A stretch of DNA of 64,000 nucleotides from an uncultured Clostridia bacterium (GCA_944383405.1 CALWPL010000003.1:122705-186704), one strand, 5' to 3'. Counted from the stretch's first letter, positions 20,501 through 28,774 are shown. The notes: generated by a model not told the origin, from the sequence alone. Numbers and translations are program-made.

Positions 20501-23124
20501 TTTGCTTGTAGTGTAGTTAAGTAGTAACTATTTTCATAATTACTTTCAGCATTTCTTACTACTTCATCAAGATAATAATTATTTGTTAGCCAGTAATCTC
20601 CGTTTGGTTGTTTAAATAGGGAAGAAGTGCTATTTCTTTCTTCGTCTAGTTCCATAAATGCGACATAAACATACTCTCTTGCTTTACTTTGTTTGTTACT
20701 CCATCCTATTGTAAATGCGCTATTTGTTATATATAGATTTTTTGAAATAAATTCGCTATTTATACTTGTACTTGTTATTTCATCGCCTTTTATATATCCG
20801 TTGTTTGATGAAATTACATCATTAACTACGATATTTGAAATAGAATTTTTATCAATACTAAAAGAGAACCTTCTTGAAGAATTTGTTAATGTATTTCGAA
20901 TAGTTACTACATAGTACCCATTTGCTGAGAATGTATAATTTGAAGAATTATTTTGTACATAGTAATTATAATTTGTTCCATTTATTACATAATTTTCATA
21001 ATTTCCACTGCTATTTGTTTTAAGATATAATATGCCAGAAGAAGTGGTCGATGAACTATTATAATCTTGAGAGTAGGTGTAAGTAACTCTTGTTGGGGCT
21101 GAAAAGAAATTAGGTCTTTCCTGTATTGAAACTCTTACATTTTTATTAGTATAACTATTAAAATCATAAGCAGTATTTGCGTCAATACCCTGAATGTATA
21201 AGTTTTCTACACTATTGTTAATTTCAAATAAAACATACTGGCAGCCATCAATGGATCTCATTTCAGTTCTATATTCGCCATCATTTAAAATAATTGTCAT
21301 AGGGACAGTTATTTGGTATTCTAGTCGCATAAGCCAAATCCCATCACTAGAAATGGATGCAAATTGCTTATATTGTGATGGATTTTCATTAATAATATTA
21401 TCGATGTCTTCTTTTGTTATTGCATTATTTAATCTTTCAAGTAATGCCGAGTCAGAAGTTGAAGATAAATCAAATAAGTTAAAAGTTGCAGTATAGGAAT
21501 TCCCAGTTAAATTTCCATAACTATGAAATCTAAGTGGTGCTTGATTTGTAGTTGCTATCAAATTTGGAATAGAGAGTAAATTTCCACTATTTTCTTCTTG
21601 ACTATTTTCAGTCATAACATTGTAGGATAGAATGGTGTTGTGAGTATAGTCATTTATAAGAGACAGATTTTGTCCATAAGTGCTAGATGTAGAATCATTA
21701 TCAGTATATCTTAAATCGTATCCAAAAATAATTAATTGTTGAAATGATAAATTATTTTTAATGTCTTCACTAAAAAGGTCTTTGTCAACCTGAGTATAAA
21801 TTTCTTCATTATTTCCCTGAGTTAAGATATCAAGTTCAAATTCAAACACTCCTTGGAAAACAGAAGTCCTAAGTGCAACAGAATTTGGCATGATAAAATT
21901 CTTCTCAAAATCGTCTAATCTAAAACTAGCCAAAAATTCAGTATTGTCAGATTCGAATGTGTAAAAAGAATAGGGAAGTCCTAGTTCTTGACAAAATAGT
22001 GTTACAATGCCTGTATGTCCATTTTGTCTATCAATTACAAAATTTTGATAATTAAAATTTAAAACATTACTTTCTGAATTTCCAACTTTAAATTTAAAAT
22101 TTAGTGCAAATTTTGAAGCGTCATATTCAACAACTGGTGCTTCTTCATAATTATAGTTATACAATTGATATTCATTTGTATAAATTTCTTCTTGACTTTC
22201 TTCGCCGTCAGTACCTTCAATTATATTTGCATAGGCATTTGTGTTAATAAATTTAAGAGGTGCATCACTAGTTAAATAATTGCTGTAATCAACTACATAA
22301 AAAGAGAGTTCAAAAACGCATAGATTTGAAGTTAACCCATTTCTTGTATAGTTATATTGAATTGTGAAAGTATACAAGCCCGTTCTCATTGAGACATCAT
22401 TATCGGCACCATTTCCGCCTAAATAGTCTCCTACATTATCATCTCCAATTCCAGAATCTCCGCCCTGGTTTGAAATAGTAGGACACTCTACATTTGGGTT
22501 TGCACTCCCATCTTCATTGAGTAAACTTTGAAGATTTAACGAAAAAGAATAGGAATTGTCCTCTCCTGCAAAAACTAAATCTGGACTCGCTTGAAGGATA
22601 ATTGGTGTTGAAGATGCTGGGGTTTGCAAAGAAACATAAGGTTGAAGGGAACCAAGGCTGTTAATTGTGCCGTAGTTTACATTTGGGTCTGTCTTTGCAT
22701 TTGGGTCGTTAAAGTTGAAATGAAGCGTAGTGCTGTAAAGAGTATTTAAAATATCTCCAAATTCTCCTGGTTTTGAAGATAATAAAATATAAGGAGCAGA
22801 ATCTTCATCCATTGTGTAATAAAAAATTCCATTTTCAGTGCTTTGAGTAAACTCAGGATAGTAGTCAGTTATGCTAAAACCTTCTTCACCCGCGTATTCA
22901 ACACTAGTAAAAAGTGAAAAAGGAATATTTCCTTCTTCAATCAGTGTGCTTGCACTAGAAGTTTCTGTATTTGAGTAATATGTATCTCCCGTAGTATAAG
23001 AAGCCATAACTTTGTCGGTACTATTAACAGAATTATCATCATTTGTTGATGAAAAATAAAAACAACATGTTGTTACAAAAAATAGTAAGCAAAATACAAC
23101 TACTTTTAGTTTTGAATTTTTCAT
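14569..23124 (-). CDS. Giant Ig-like-repeat surface protein, C-terminally membrane anchored (2851 aa)
   Basis: One uninterrupted 8.5-kb frame. The N-terminus is a signal sequence (KLKVVVFCLLFFVTTCC). The C-terminus has one strong hydrophobic helix starting FAIIIIVIVVVAVIVLIIVV and a short basic tail RTRMKVR, so it is anchored by a transmembrane helix; no LPXTG motif is present. The ectodomain is rich in N, S, T and Y. It carries many degenerate Ig-like modules recognisable by a G-x-Y-x-(I/V) strand: GKYVITRVYRGG, GVYKVVYTDNYN, GYYRLDITNSL, GKYVVTLRASHDG, GYYTITLKYGES. Cysteines are few. Probably an adhesin or contact protein. It is convergent with the Rho-like gene, next to the secretion cluster. 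GAGGT lies 7 nt before ATG. Confidence 0.85.
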   Translation of the reverse strand: MKNSKLKVVVFCLLFFVTTCCFYFSSTNDDNSVNSTDKVMASYTTGDTYYSNTETSSASTLIEEGNIPFSLFTSVEYAGEEGFSITDYYPEFTQSTENGIFYYTMDEDSAPYILLSSKPGEFGDILNTLYSTTLHFNFNDPNAKTDPNVNYGTINSLGSLQPYVSLQTPASSTPIILQASPDLVFAGEDNSYSFSLNLQSLLNEDGSANPNVECPTISNQGGDSGIGDDNVGDYLGGNGADNDVSMRTGLYTFTIQYNYTRNGLTSNLCVFELSFYVVDYSNYLTSDAPLKFINTNAYANIIEGTDGEESQEEIYTNEYQLYNYNYEEAPVVEYDASKFALNFKFKVGNSESNVLNFNYQNFVIDRQNGHTGIVTLFCQELGLPYSFYTFESDNTEFLASFRLDDFEKNFIMPNSVALRTSVFQGVFEFELDILTQGNNEEIYTQVDKDLFSEDIKNNLSFQQLIIFGYDLRYTDNDSTSSTYGQNLSLINDYTHNTILSYNVMTENSQEENSGNLLSIPNLIATTNQAPLRFHSYGNLTGNSYTATFNLFDLSSTSDSALLERLNNAITKEDIDNIINENPSQYKQFASISSDGIWLMRLEYQITVPMTIILNDGEYRTEMRSIDGCQYVLFEINNSVENLYIQGIDANTAYDFNSYTNKNVRVSIQERPNFFSAPTRVTYTYSQDYNSSSTTSSGILYLKTNSSGNYENYVINGTNYNYYVQNNSSNYTFSANGYYVVTIRNTLTNSSRRFSFSIDKNSISNIVVNDVISSNNGYIKGDEITSTSINSEFISKNLYITNSAFTIGWSNKQSKAREYVYVAFMELDEERNSTSSLFKQPNGDYWLTNNYYLDEVVRNAESNYENSYYLTTLQANNYFRKEGLYYFFIYDQAGNYSAVAVLIDNSMPVIAQGNWEGLSEESTWNNSYDPTNNVNNYVNEDTVLYFGTHKALELPNLDNEALIEIENISYTSSYDLNNNGTIIQKSPISFDFYSDVLKQISQYIQETQGVDIFNTAQDKSTYYLLLQNSSLEYSYVPVNLGEQGSNSPAYGTTYQPFYRTVIYATDNHTFTGEADYNFTLTNANGMQAIREIHMSFDNVRSSFYAYDDPNNRQYIRQNSGTNLNTLSFEYVKVNNNESLYYEIQSLTYEYYPFVLDPNDANFSIDTYPFSSVAEEGELTATSLDGQIFTVDAINVDYLSSGSTGITKPGKYVITRVYRGGGYNYDAETNTFVETGLTDKNGAYGGYYYYNSDDGEFHELFTLDPKERSYTIYVDHNEIISENFIQNSKTREVGDNISIILNNNTNNSWTFKDFYTMSNNRLLITNEVPIKINIPVSKYFMYHENGTLDYIFSNIDFSLLNVRIIYTNSIGLTSTFIVDGYDQLTGMCTSSSLKSSSNPNGELIFSQEGQYKIIITDNTGYTITSSTGTTLNNNPIEFSFNFTISYTSPQAQAFSYIYNSLTGTFEEQLLDDEYNMHIYAINALQNSGNSTENNKLYLRWQDDRTPYLSSVEEIRVDYTLNNQLSTYVINLSSYNLNELADGNIAILFNSSSQTPSLVSQDTIDQNTFLLYLTIDYYDEINKYETYDGQNYYRYIYTLYFGIANESTYDVTLSYLGNQDFSFKQTTYSVSIDRTKPNTNLDNLISSEDFLNTYYGDSVSSFKEEDFNIANLSTQPSVLTYTFGVSNNYVLNYNSEETLPYFYVRSYNKYNGDFPSITPDMANTPYYENEDIFGQYPKFSEATLNNDIITIGNNTWYRVEYANESTLYSLIQSTLSQTPSGYYEIIEKDYAENFRAFTVYFSPTGQENYHILNLDGRDANRITFEPNTTSDITADELFEISKLSSNFGWGVVSVRNKTLNSNFEGAIYLTPGNQSLTPTLTQRLNEFLTSTLNCRYSFTLSRYNSTFPVVIRSVSIITNENTAKLDAPTIIEVPDISTNTSTYNLVLPAYSSTSVLYLTSLRLLIYSNSTNSWQQLLSYDNRDDIRLNNPIRNLQRGVYKVVYTDNYNTSSYEYNLYVGEYRINDFDTEYNFEYNYQLDSKNEIYYTGGEVQVTYEGNIYNVYVNGILYSGTSLETLSPSLASNNCKTFTLSSNYSYQDIPANEKVGGTTKYLIEYYDITDNTLQKSIQITIFDELPEIRLTNNNDINDEISSTLEESSSQITNSIVRINWGYIAGCEYDILNDSDTNPVSTATLYTRDSNGLYRNGISVSRGQVVSEEGYYRLDITNSLLRNTRSVYFVIQFGNFPLYSVLVDDNELSPSPYENFDLTQNEANNMAYFMSNTQAQPIINVIYAALTQMKDNGLLQNIIDRNRTEYDILVESLGYQNGIFSSTNVGIANVTKLNHYYSIYTPKIVYNSNIDIDIIEFTFQNNLLTNFFLQGTGEKNPTPESVGTDYWTTIYLVYSLRGPIRIELFAVTKVPQTSNLLSSTIYYNENSTINLTIDTTEKQLTNNELTGNDVVLHWNSLNSSITEQNTYWYNQGNFIYILEQYGVENSYSPLDYSYNNSNNRNTSTLYGAGTHKLMFRDLAGNTHRFSNNSLAFEPNVYTIYILTQVIYHINYNGTDYNPIQYGVFNNNLDIVIDEYYLNMLDGFNISVTRNGINYTTYTRNDNIISFNTSGKYVVTLRASHDGRDLNPATYTFTIISTSSARLAFEFTETANYEILQVIRNNEDITDNFMVNGTISSIFISSSDSKSGNGYYTITLKYGESNDDILVFSFLISDYVPSISSSIGYGETTTSEIVISYNPSYIYNQLGECYINVLVYNQDSETFYQYGRFIIDETSTETSSSFTLTHSNSYFIQVETANGNIISSFRVNKTDPLNTFAIIIIVIVVVAVIVLIIVVIKLRTRMKVR

Positions 23125-23386
23125 TCCTTTTACCTCTTTTTATCCTTCTTTAGTTTTTTTGTTAAAATAATTACATTTTTAGTATTCCGCAAAAATAATA
23201 TTATATTAATTGTAATATAATTATATTATACATATTATCATATAGGGAAAGATTTCTCAAAATAAATTGAACTAGTTTTTATTATATTATGCTATAAAAA
23301 TTTTAAAATTTGAATGCTGTAAAATAAAAAAAATTAACTTAACAAAAATTGTAAAGTTAATTTTTTTATCAATCATTATTTTTTTA
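23125..23386 (-). promoter_or_regulatory. Intergenic region between the VirD4-like gene and the giant surface-protein gene, with terminator 23326-23367
   Basis: The stem AAAAATTAACTT/AAGTTAATTTTT (arms within 23326-23340 and 23354-23367), with U-tracts on both strands, ends the VirD4-like transcript. The remaining A/T-rich stretch must hold the promoter of the 2851-residue protein, but several TATA-like boxes make the choice ambiguous. Because of the terminator, the two minus-strand genes are probably separate transcripts. Confidence 0.6.
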
Positions 23387-25393
23387 TTAGAAACTATCGG
23401 CGTCTATCATAGGTCTTTGTCTTAGTACTTTTGCATTCCTTTCAACAATACTATATGATACTTTTGCTTCGTCAAGAGATCTTGATGGGACATATTGCTG
23501 AGATGCTTTCATGTGGTCAAACATAGGAGTTGCATAATAGGCTGTTGATTTTATTCTCATTGGGAATTCATTAAGAATTTTGATAATAATTTCGCCTGTC
23601 CCATTTTGCCCGCCAAGATGCCCTAATTCATCAGGATAAATAAGGGGTCTTGATGTGGTAGAAAGGCTTGTTGTCTTGTTTGGATTTTCTTTTCCTTTTT
23701 CATCTTTTGATTTACTTTCAGAAGTTGAGGTTGTTTCAAGAGTAATATCTCCACATAACTTACTAAATTCTTCACAAGTAATTCTGTCATCTGTTCCAAT
23801 AAAGATTTTTATAGGGCAGTTGCCTTTAATAGTAGCAGCAACATCGTCTCCGTATTTTGCGTTTAACTGGCTAAAAGACTGAACTACAAGGGAAAAGAAT
23901 ACATTTCTACTACGAGAAACGGTAATCATGGTATCAATTTTTTCAATTTTTGGTAAGTTAGCAAACTCGTCAAGCAAGAAATAGACTGCTCTTGGTAATT
24001 TCATACCTGGATAATTGTTGGCAAGGGAGACGAGTTTTTTGTAAAGTTGAGAAATCATCATTGTTGCTATCCCGTGTCTTGATTCTTTTTCGTCAGGGAT
24101 TATGATAAATAGGGCAGTAGGCTTATCTCCAAAAGTGTCAAAATTCATTTCATTAGCACTTGTTGCAAAGCACATACCATTATCATTAAACACGCCTAAA
24201 CTACCAGTTACTATACCCATATAACTTTTGGTTGTCGATGGTGCATTGTTAATGGCCCCACTTACAAGTGGAAGTACTTTACTGAATTTGTCCCTTCCGG
24301 TATAGTACTGTCTAAGAGTTCTATAAGGATTGTCAGGGTCAGGGTCTTTAAATGTTGCTATTTTTCTTAAATTGTAAAAATTAAATTTATCTCGTGTCAT
24401 GTTAAGTCTTTCATCAAGAGTATCTTCTAACATTGCAAGCATTGTTCCGAATATAAATTCCTGAGCGCCTCTTTCCCAGCTCTGGTCGTGCTGGTTTTTA
24501 ATAGGGCATAGAATAGTTGCAATTTCTCTAAGGTCGTTTTCTGCAAGGTCAATAAATTCTGCCTTTTTTGATTCTAAGTCAGAGTCTAATACTTCTTTAT
24601 TTGGATAGGCAACGCCATCATATTCGTACCATTCATTATTATATTCGCTTGCTATGATTTTTAGACCAAGGTCAGCAGGGTTTACTCCGACATGAGTTTT
24701 TACAAATTCATGTAAATGAAAGGCTTTGTGATATAGTTCATAAGCATTATCTAGTGGATTCCATTTTGTTGATGCAAATGGTTGCCTTAAATTAAAAACT
24801 TTTACATCATATCCTTCTGCTTTTAATTTGTGGCAATGTTTTTCATATAATTCACCCTTTGGGTCAGCAATTACAAAACTTGGTTTTGTTTTTGTTGATG
24901 ACATTATTTGTATGGTTGGGTCGATGTATTTTTGTGTTTTTCCAGTACCAGTAGTACCAATGATAAGGGCGTGGATTGGGCTGTACATATTAATATTAAG
25001 CGAGTTGCCATTTACTTCACTTCGTATCAAAACCCCATCAGCACTATTTCTGACGCTGTTCCAGTTACAAAACATAAACTTTTTTTCTGTTTTTAGTTCT
25101 TTTTCGGTTATCCATCTTGAATCAAAATATTGAGATACATCTTTTCCTTCTTTTGTTTTTGAACCAAGTTTAGGCTTTTCTTCTTTGGTTTCTGTTAGTT
25201 TGTTTAAGATGTATATAACATAAGCACCGCCACCTATTATTACTGGAAGCATGGTAAGAGTCCCTTGAGATAGCAATACAATATCAAATGAGCCTTGACC
25301 TCCATAAGTTACAAAATATGTAAGTGCTAAGCCTAGTAAATAACAAATGGCAAGTACAGGGATTAACAAAAGTATTCTTTTTATATGTTTCAT
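23387..25393 (-). CDS. Type IV secretion coupling ATPase, VirD4/TraG family
   Basis: 668-residue membrane ATPase that in conjugation systems brings substrate to the channel. Two N-terminal hydrophobic segments (about 5-28 and 42-62) precede a soluble RecA-like domain. Walker A is GTTGTGKT at residues 146-153 and Walker B is YFLLDEFANLP with D475-E476. SRSRNVFFSLVVQSFSQL and DELGHLGG are typical of the family. Start chosen at ATG 25393 (MKHIKRILL), behind GGAGG. It is transcribed divergently from the pilin-like genes. No relaxase gene accompanies it, so its substrate is unknown and could be DNA or protein. Confidence 0.9.
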   Translation of the reverse strand: MKHIKRILLLIPVLAICYLLGLALTYFVTYGGQGSFDIVLLSQGTLTMLPVIIGGGAYVIYILNKLTETKEEKPKLGSKTKEGKDVSQYFDSRWITEKELKTEKKFMFCNWNSVRNSADGVLIRSEVNGNSLNINMYSPIHALIIGTTGTGKTQKYIDPTIQIMSSTKTKPSFVIADPKGELYEKHCHKLKAEGYDVKVFNLRQPFASTKWNPLDNAYELYHKAFHLHEFVKTHVGVNPADLGLKIIASEYNNEWYEYDGVAYPNKEVLDSDLESKKAEFIDLAENDLREIATILCPIKNQHDQSWERGAQEFIFGTMLAMLEDTLDERLNMTRDKFNFYNLRKIATFKDPDPDNPYRTLRQYYTGRDKFSKVLPLVSGAINNAPSTTKSYMGIVTGSLGVFNDNGMCFATSANEMNFDTFGDKPTALFIIIPDEKESRHGIATMMISQLYKKLVSLANNYPGMKLPRAVYFLLDEFANLPKIEKIDTMITVSRSRNVFFSLVVQSFSQLNAKYGDDVAATIKGNCPIKIFIGTDDRITCEEFSKLCGDITLETTSTSESKSKDEKGKENPNKTTSLSTTSRPLIYPDELGHLGGQNGTGEIIIKILNEFPMRIKSTAYYATPMFDHMKASQQYVPSRSLDEAKVSYSIVERNAKVLRQRPMIDADSF

Positions 25394-25509
25394 TCGTTTC
25401 CTCCAAATATATTTAACATACAAAAGTAGTATACAACATCTTATTTATTTAAAACAAATAAATTACGAAAAAAAATATTAAAAAATTTTTGAAAAATTGT
25501 AAAAATCGT

Positions 25510-25538
25510 TTGGTAATTTATTTTTTTTGTGATATATT
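25510..25538 (+). promoter_or_regulatory. Promoter of first pilin-like gene
   Basis: TTGGTA (25510-25515), 17-nt spacer, TATATT (25533-25538), predicted start near 25545. It lies in the divergent region between the VirD4-like gene and the first pilin-like gene. Confidence 0.5.
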
Positions 25539-25575
25539 CATATCAGTAGTTTATAAATTTATAGGAGGAAACTTT

Positions 25576-25926
25576 ATGTTTAATCTTTTTGGCGGTCCTT
25601 TTTCTACTGTCATTTCAAGCAATTTTTCTAGTGGTGCAATGCAGTGGTTAAAACCTATTGTTGAAGTTCTTGATGATTTGATTATCCCAATAACTATTAT
25701 TGTTGCAATTGCTGGTGCAATCTGGGTTATTATTCTTGGGGTTAAACTTGCTAGGGCAGAAACAGCAGATAAGGCACAAGAGGCAAAAAAGGCACTTATT
25801 AATGTTGCTATTGCCATTGTGGCGTCTCTCGTTGTTATATGGCTTCTAGTCTGGTTTGCAAGTTCTCTACCTTCATTAACAGGCAGTCAAGTATTTGACC
25901 CTATTTCAAGTACATTTACAAATTGA
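25576..25926 (+). CDS. VirB2-like pilin/channel protein 1 (two-helix membrane protein)
   Basis: 116 residues with two hydrophobic helices: LIIPITIIVAIAGAIWVIIL, and from about residue 80 INVAIAIVASLVVIWLLV. They are separated by a basic/acidic cytoplasmic loop, KLARAETADKAQEAKKAL. This matches the small pilin-like proteins of Gram-positive and mycoplasmal conjugative elements (VirB2/TrbC or Mbov_0395-like, from memory). Start ATG 25576 behind AGGAGG; an upstream extension is rejected because it overlaps the promoter. A promoter at 25510 and a terminator at 25957 make it monocistronic, which suits an abundant structural subunit. Confidence 0.8.
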   Translation: MFNLFGGPFSTVISSNFSSGAMQWLKPIVEVLDDLIIPITIIVAIAGAIWVIILGVKLARAETADKAQEAKKALINVAIAIVASLVVIWLLVWFASSLPSLTGSQVFDPISSTFTN

Positions 25927-25956
25927 TAAAAATTTTATTAAAAAAATTACATTTAT

Positions 25957-25987
25957 AAAGCCTAGCCCATGTGGGATTAGGCTTTTT
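25957..25987 (+). terminator. Intrinsic terminator after pilin-like gene 1
   Basis: AAAGCCTA/TAGGCTTT outer stem with inner CCC/GGG pairing around loop ATGT, then TTTTT. Strong hairpin. Confidence 0.85.
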
Positions 25988-26121
25988 GTCTTTAAATTAA
26001 AAGAAAAGTATAAAGTTTGTTTTTTAGGTTTACAGGTTAAAATATATAAACACTATTGAACAAATGACTATTTTGTTTAATGTTTTAATAATAAAATTGC
26101 TGAAATTTTTATTAAAATAAA

Positions 26122-26150
26122 TTTGTTTTTTTATAAAATTATGATAAAAT
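26122..26150 (+). promoter_or_regulatory. Promoter of second pilin-like gene
   Basis: TTTGTT (26122-26127), 17-nt spacer, extended -10 TGA-TAAAAT (26142-26150). Confidence 0.6.
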
Positions 26151-26187
26151 TAACAAAAGTTTAATATTTAGAAAGGGGTTTATTACA

Positions 26188-26571
26188 TTGGATAATACTA
26201 GTACTTATTCAAGTCCATATTTAACAGGTATTTTTGATGGGTCAAAATTTGTTGGTACTGATTATGATTTCATAGTGCCAATTATAGAGTTTATAAATCA
26301 ATTCATCATTCCAATAACAATAACTCTTGTTGTTATGGGGGCATTTCTTGCTATTTTTATTGGTATTGCAATAGCAAAGGCTGAAAGTTCTTCGAAGGCT
26401 GCTGAATTAAAAAAACGAATGGTTGGGATAATTGTTACAATAGTCATTTGTCTTGCTTTATTTTGGTTTCTAGGTTGGCTGTTTTCTGCACTTCCAACGA
26501 TAATAGAGTTTTTTAAAGGACCTGTAATTTCAAATCTTCCAGGGGGAGGAATTTCTACGAGTAGCAGTTAA
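26188..26571 (+). CDS. VirB2-like pilin/channel protein 2
   Basis: 127 residues, paralogous in plan to the first pilin-like protein. A short exported N-terminus leads to helix 1 (FIIPITITLVVMGAFLAIFI), a charged loop AIAKAESSSKAAELKKRM, helix 2 (VGIIVTIVICLALFWFLGWL), and a Gly/Ser-rich tail. The charged loop KAExxxKAxExKK is shared by both copies. Start TTG 26188, 10 nt behind AAAGGGG. It has its own promoter and terminator. The two copies may form different parts of one channel or pilus, or a major/minor pair. Confidence 0.75.
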   Translation: MDNTSTYSSPYLTGIFDGSKFVGTDYDFIVPIIEFINQFIIPITITLVVMGAFLAIFIGIAIAKAESSSKAAELKKRMVGIIVTIVICLALFWFLGWLFSALPTIIEFFKGPVISNLPGGGISTSSS

Positions 26572-26593
26572 TAGTTAAAAATATATTAATCAT

Positions 26594-26658
26594 AAAACAG
26601 AGTTAAATTTATAGTAGTTTGTATAAATTATAAGACAAATTTTAACTTTGTTTTTTTT
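26594..26658 (+). terminator. Intrinsic terminator after pilin-like gene 2
   Basis: ACAGAGTTAAA pairs with TTTAACTTTGT (one G-T wobble) across a 26-nt AT loop, followed by a T-run. Confidence 0.65.
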
Positions 26659-26882
26659 AAATAGAAAAAATCATTTTAGTTAAAATATCTTTGTAAATTA
26701 TTTGTATTTTTTTGATTTTTCATGATAAAATTTGGTAAACTAAGATTATGGGGCGAGAATTAAGAGGTTAGATATTAAAGATAGTATCTTTAAGTACTAT
26801 AATATTTTTGACTTTTTTTAATTTTAATATTTAAGTGTGGCAAAAAAATGTTAGATTTTTATATTAAAAAAAGGGGGATAAA
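26659..26882 (+). promoter_or_regulatory. Promoter/operator region of the T4SS lipoprotein gene
   Basis: Two -10 candidates: an extended TGA-TAAAAT (26723-26731) and TATAAT (26798-26803). A perfect 8-bp inverted repeat TTAAAGAT-AGT-ATCTTTAA (26775-26793) begins exactly where the -35 box of the second promoter should be and fills its spacer. That position would suit a repressor site. No known regulator is implied. Confidence 0.45.
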
Positions 26883-28742
26883 ATGAATTTTTTAAAGAAA
26901 ACAAATAGCATACCATATAAAATTATTTGTGCTGTACTTGTTTTATTATGTTTATTTATTCCCATTTTTACTTTTACAGGCTGTGCAGAAAATGGAACAT
27001 TTTATGTTGGAATTATTTCTCGTGCGAATTCGGGTTCTGTATCTGGCTCTGGACAGGTTCCAGCTAAAGAATTTGCAGATGATATGATTTCTTTGTCACG
27101 GAATATATGTGATGCTTTACAAAATCATTTTGGGGCTGTTGGGAGTGAAACGACTGCTAATCTTGTAAATATAATACCTACTCTTGAAATAGAGTACGAA
27201 CTATCTGATAGGCAATTAACGCAACTATATAATGAATTGTTTTCAATGACAAACTTTTATTATGATTCCTATGGACTAGATAGTTTGCTTGTTATTTCAA
27301 ATTGTGCTTATACTGGAAGAGAGATTTTTAGTAATATTGTATCTTATTCTGAAAATAATTTTACAAATGTGAGAGAATTAAGAAAAATTAGCAATACAAC
27401 AGATAGTAATTGCACAATTAATGAAAACTCAATTTTGGAAAAAAATAATATTTATTCATATTCAAATGATAGTGATATTGCGTATATTTTTATTGGATCA
27501 AGTATTGGAGATAATAGTTTTTCAAATTTTAGGAATGCGCAGGACTTTATAAAGAGAATATATAGTTACGAATACAATACAATGAACACTTTAATCACTT
27601 TGCCAAGAAATCCAGTTATTGCACAATCAAATAATTTTGTAATAAGTCATTGGGTATGTTACCTATCAAGATCGGGTATTGATTATAAAAATATGCATTC
27701 AGAGACTCTTGCTGTTGAAATGTGTAGATATTTACTTGTTGGGGCGGATATAAATGCTTTAGAAGATTATGATGTATTGGGTCTTAGTGATAATAATAAT
27801 TCATTAAAATATTATTATGACCAAGCAAATAAATATTTTGGTCAACAAAACACTGCTGATGAAAATGATGGTGTTGATGGTGATGGAAATGGAGAAAGAA
27901 CTACTTTTATACAAGCGTGTGCTCAATATTTAATTTCCCCTGTTATTACTTATAATGATATTTTTACAATAGTTGACGATATGTTTGCAGACAGATTTAT
28001 TGGTCTTGCTTTTTTTGACTTTTTAAATCAAACAGGCATGAGTAGAGAAAATTATTTAGGAAGTGTTAGATCAATTTTTTATAAATTTTGTTCAGAAAAT
28101 GATATGGGGGTCATTTGGAATGAAGGAACCATGCTTAAAATTTCAAAGAGCTTTCCATATAAAGAAAAAGATAGTTATTTTGAAGAAAAAGACACTTCTT
28201 TGATGCAAAACTTTGATCCTATTCAGGCAATTGCTTTTGAATCATGGAATCAAACAGATACGCTTGATGGGATTTCAATATTTTTTGAATACAATAAAGA
28301 AGATGAGAACAATTGGGAAATTTTAAAAAACTACTCATTTACTATAAGATATAGTGTAAAAGATGAATATGGGGGGGATGCTGTTGCGTTAAATGTTATT
28401 ATTAATGATTATATTGATGAACGGGATTTAAAAGAAGGGATAATTATGCTTGACTTGGCAGAAATTTTTAATGAGTATTTTAGTCAAACTTTTGGAAGAT
28501 TTTCAGGTTTTTTATTGCGAGACAGAACTATTGATGATGAATTTAATGAACCTTTTGAAAATTTTGCGACAGGGGAAAATGTTAGACTTGTTAATTTTAG
28601 AGATCCAGGTGGGATGGGGTATGGTTCTTACTATGATGGTATTATAAGTAACCAATCCCGTGAAACTTTTGTTGAAATTATCTTTGGTGCACCAGCGTTA
28701 AACCAGACTTTAAATATAAAAATAGTTGATATTCTTCTTTAA
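26883..28742 (+). CDS. Large lipoprotein of the secretion cluster, unknown function
   Basis: 619-residue exported lipoprotein. The N-terminus MNFLKKTNSIPYKIICAVLV continues to a lipobox ending FTGC (Cys about 34), with mature protein AENGTFYVG. No known domain was recognised. The ectodomain is mixed alpha/beta, with an Asp/Gly-rich loop DENDGVDGDGNGERT near residue 330 and, near the C-terminus, FRDPGGMGYGSYYDGI. A GGGGG ribosome site precedes the ATG. Its position between the pilin-like and VirB6-like genes suggests a surface-exposed part of the apparatus (inference from context only). Confidence 0.75.
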   Translation: MNFLKKTNSIPYKIICAVLVLLCLFIPIFTFTGCAENGTFYVGIISRANSGSVSGSGQVPAKEFADDMISLSRNICDALQNHFGAVGSETTANLVNIIPTLEIEYELSDRQLTQLYNELFSMTNFYYDSYGLDSLLVISNCAYTGREIFSNIVSYSENNFTNVRELRKISNTTDSNCTINENSILEKNNIYSYSNDSDIAYIFIGSSIGDNSFSNFRNAQDFIKRIYSYEYNTMNTLITLPRNPVIAQSNNFVISHWVCYLSRSGIDYKNMHSETLAVEMCRYLLVGADINALEDYDVLGLSDNNNSLKYYYDQANKYFGQQNTADENDGVDGDGNGERTTFIQACAQYLISPVITYNDIFTIVDDMFADRFIGLAFFDFLNQTGMSRENYLGSVRSIFYKFCSENDMGVIWNEGTMLKISKSFPYKEKDSYFEEKDTSLMQNFDPIQAIAFESWNQTDTLDGISIFFEYNKEDENNWEILKNYSFTIRYSVKDEYGGDAVALNVIINDYIDERDLKEGIIMLDLAEIFNEYFSQTFGRFSGFLLRDRTIDDEFNEPFENFATGENVRLVNFRDPGGMGYGSYYDGIISNQSRETFVEIIFGAPALNQTLNIKIVDILL

Positions 28743-28774
28743 TTTTAAATTTAATTAAAAATTTTAGTAATTTA

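Noticed and set aside
14569..23124. LPXTG-type sortase-anchored adhesin
   Set aside because: No LPXTG motif precedes the C-terminal hydrophobic helix; the protein ends in a plain transmembrane helix with a basic tail.
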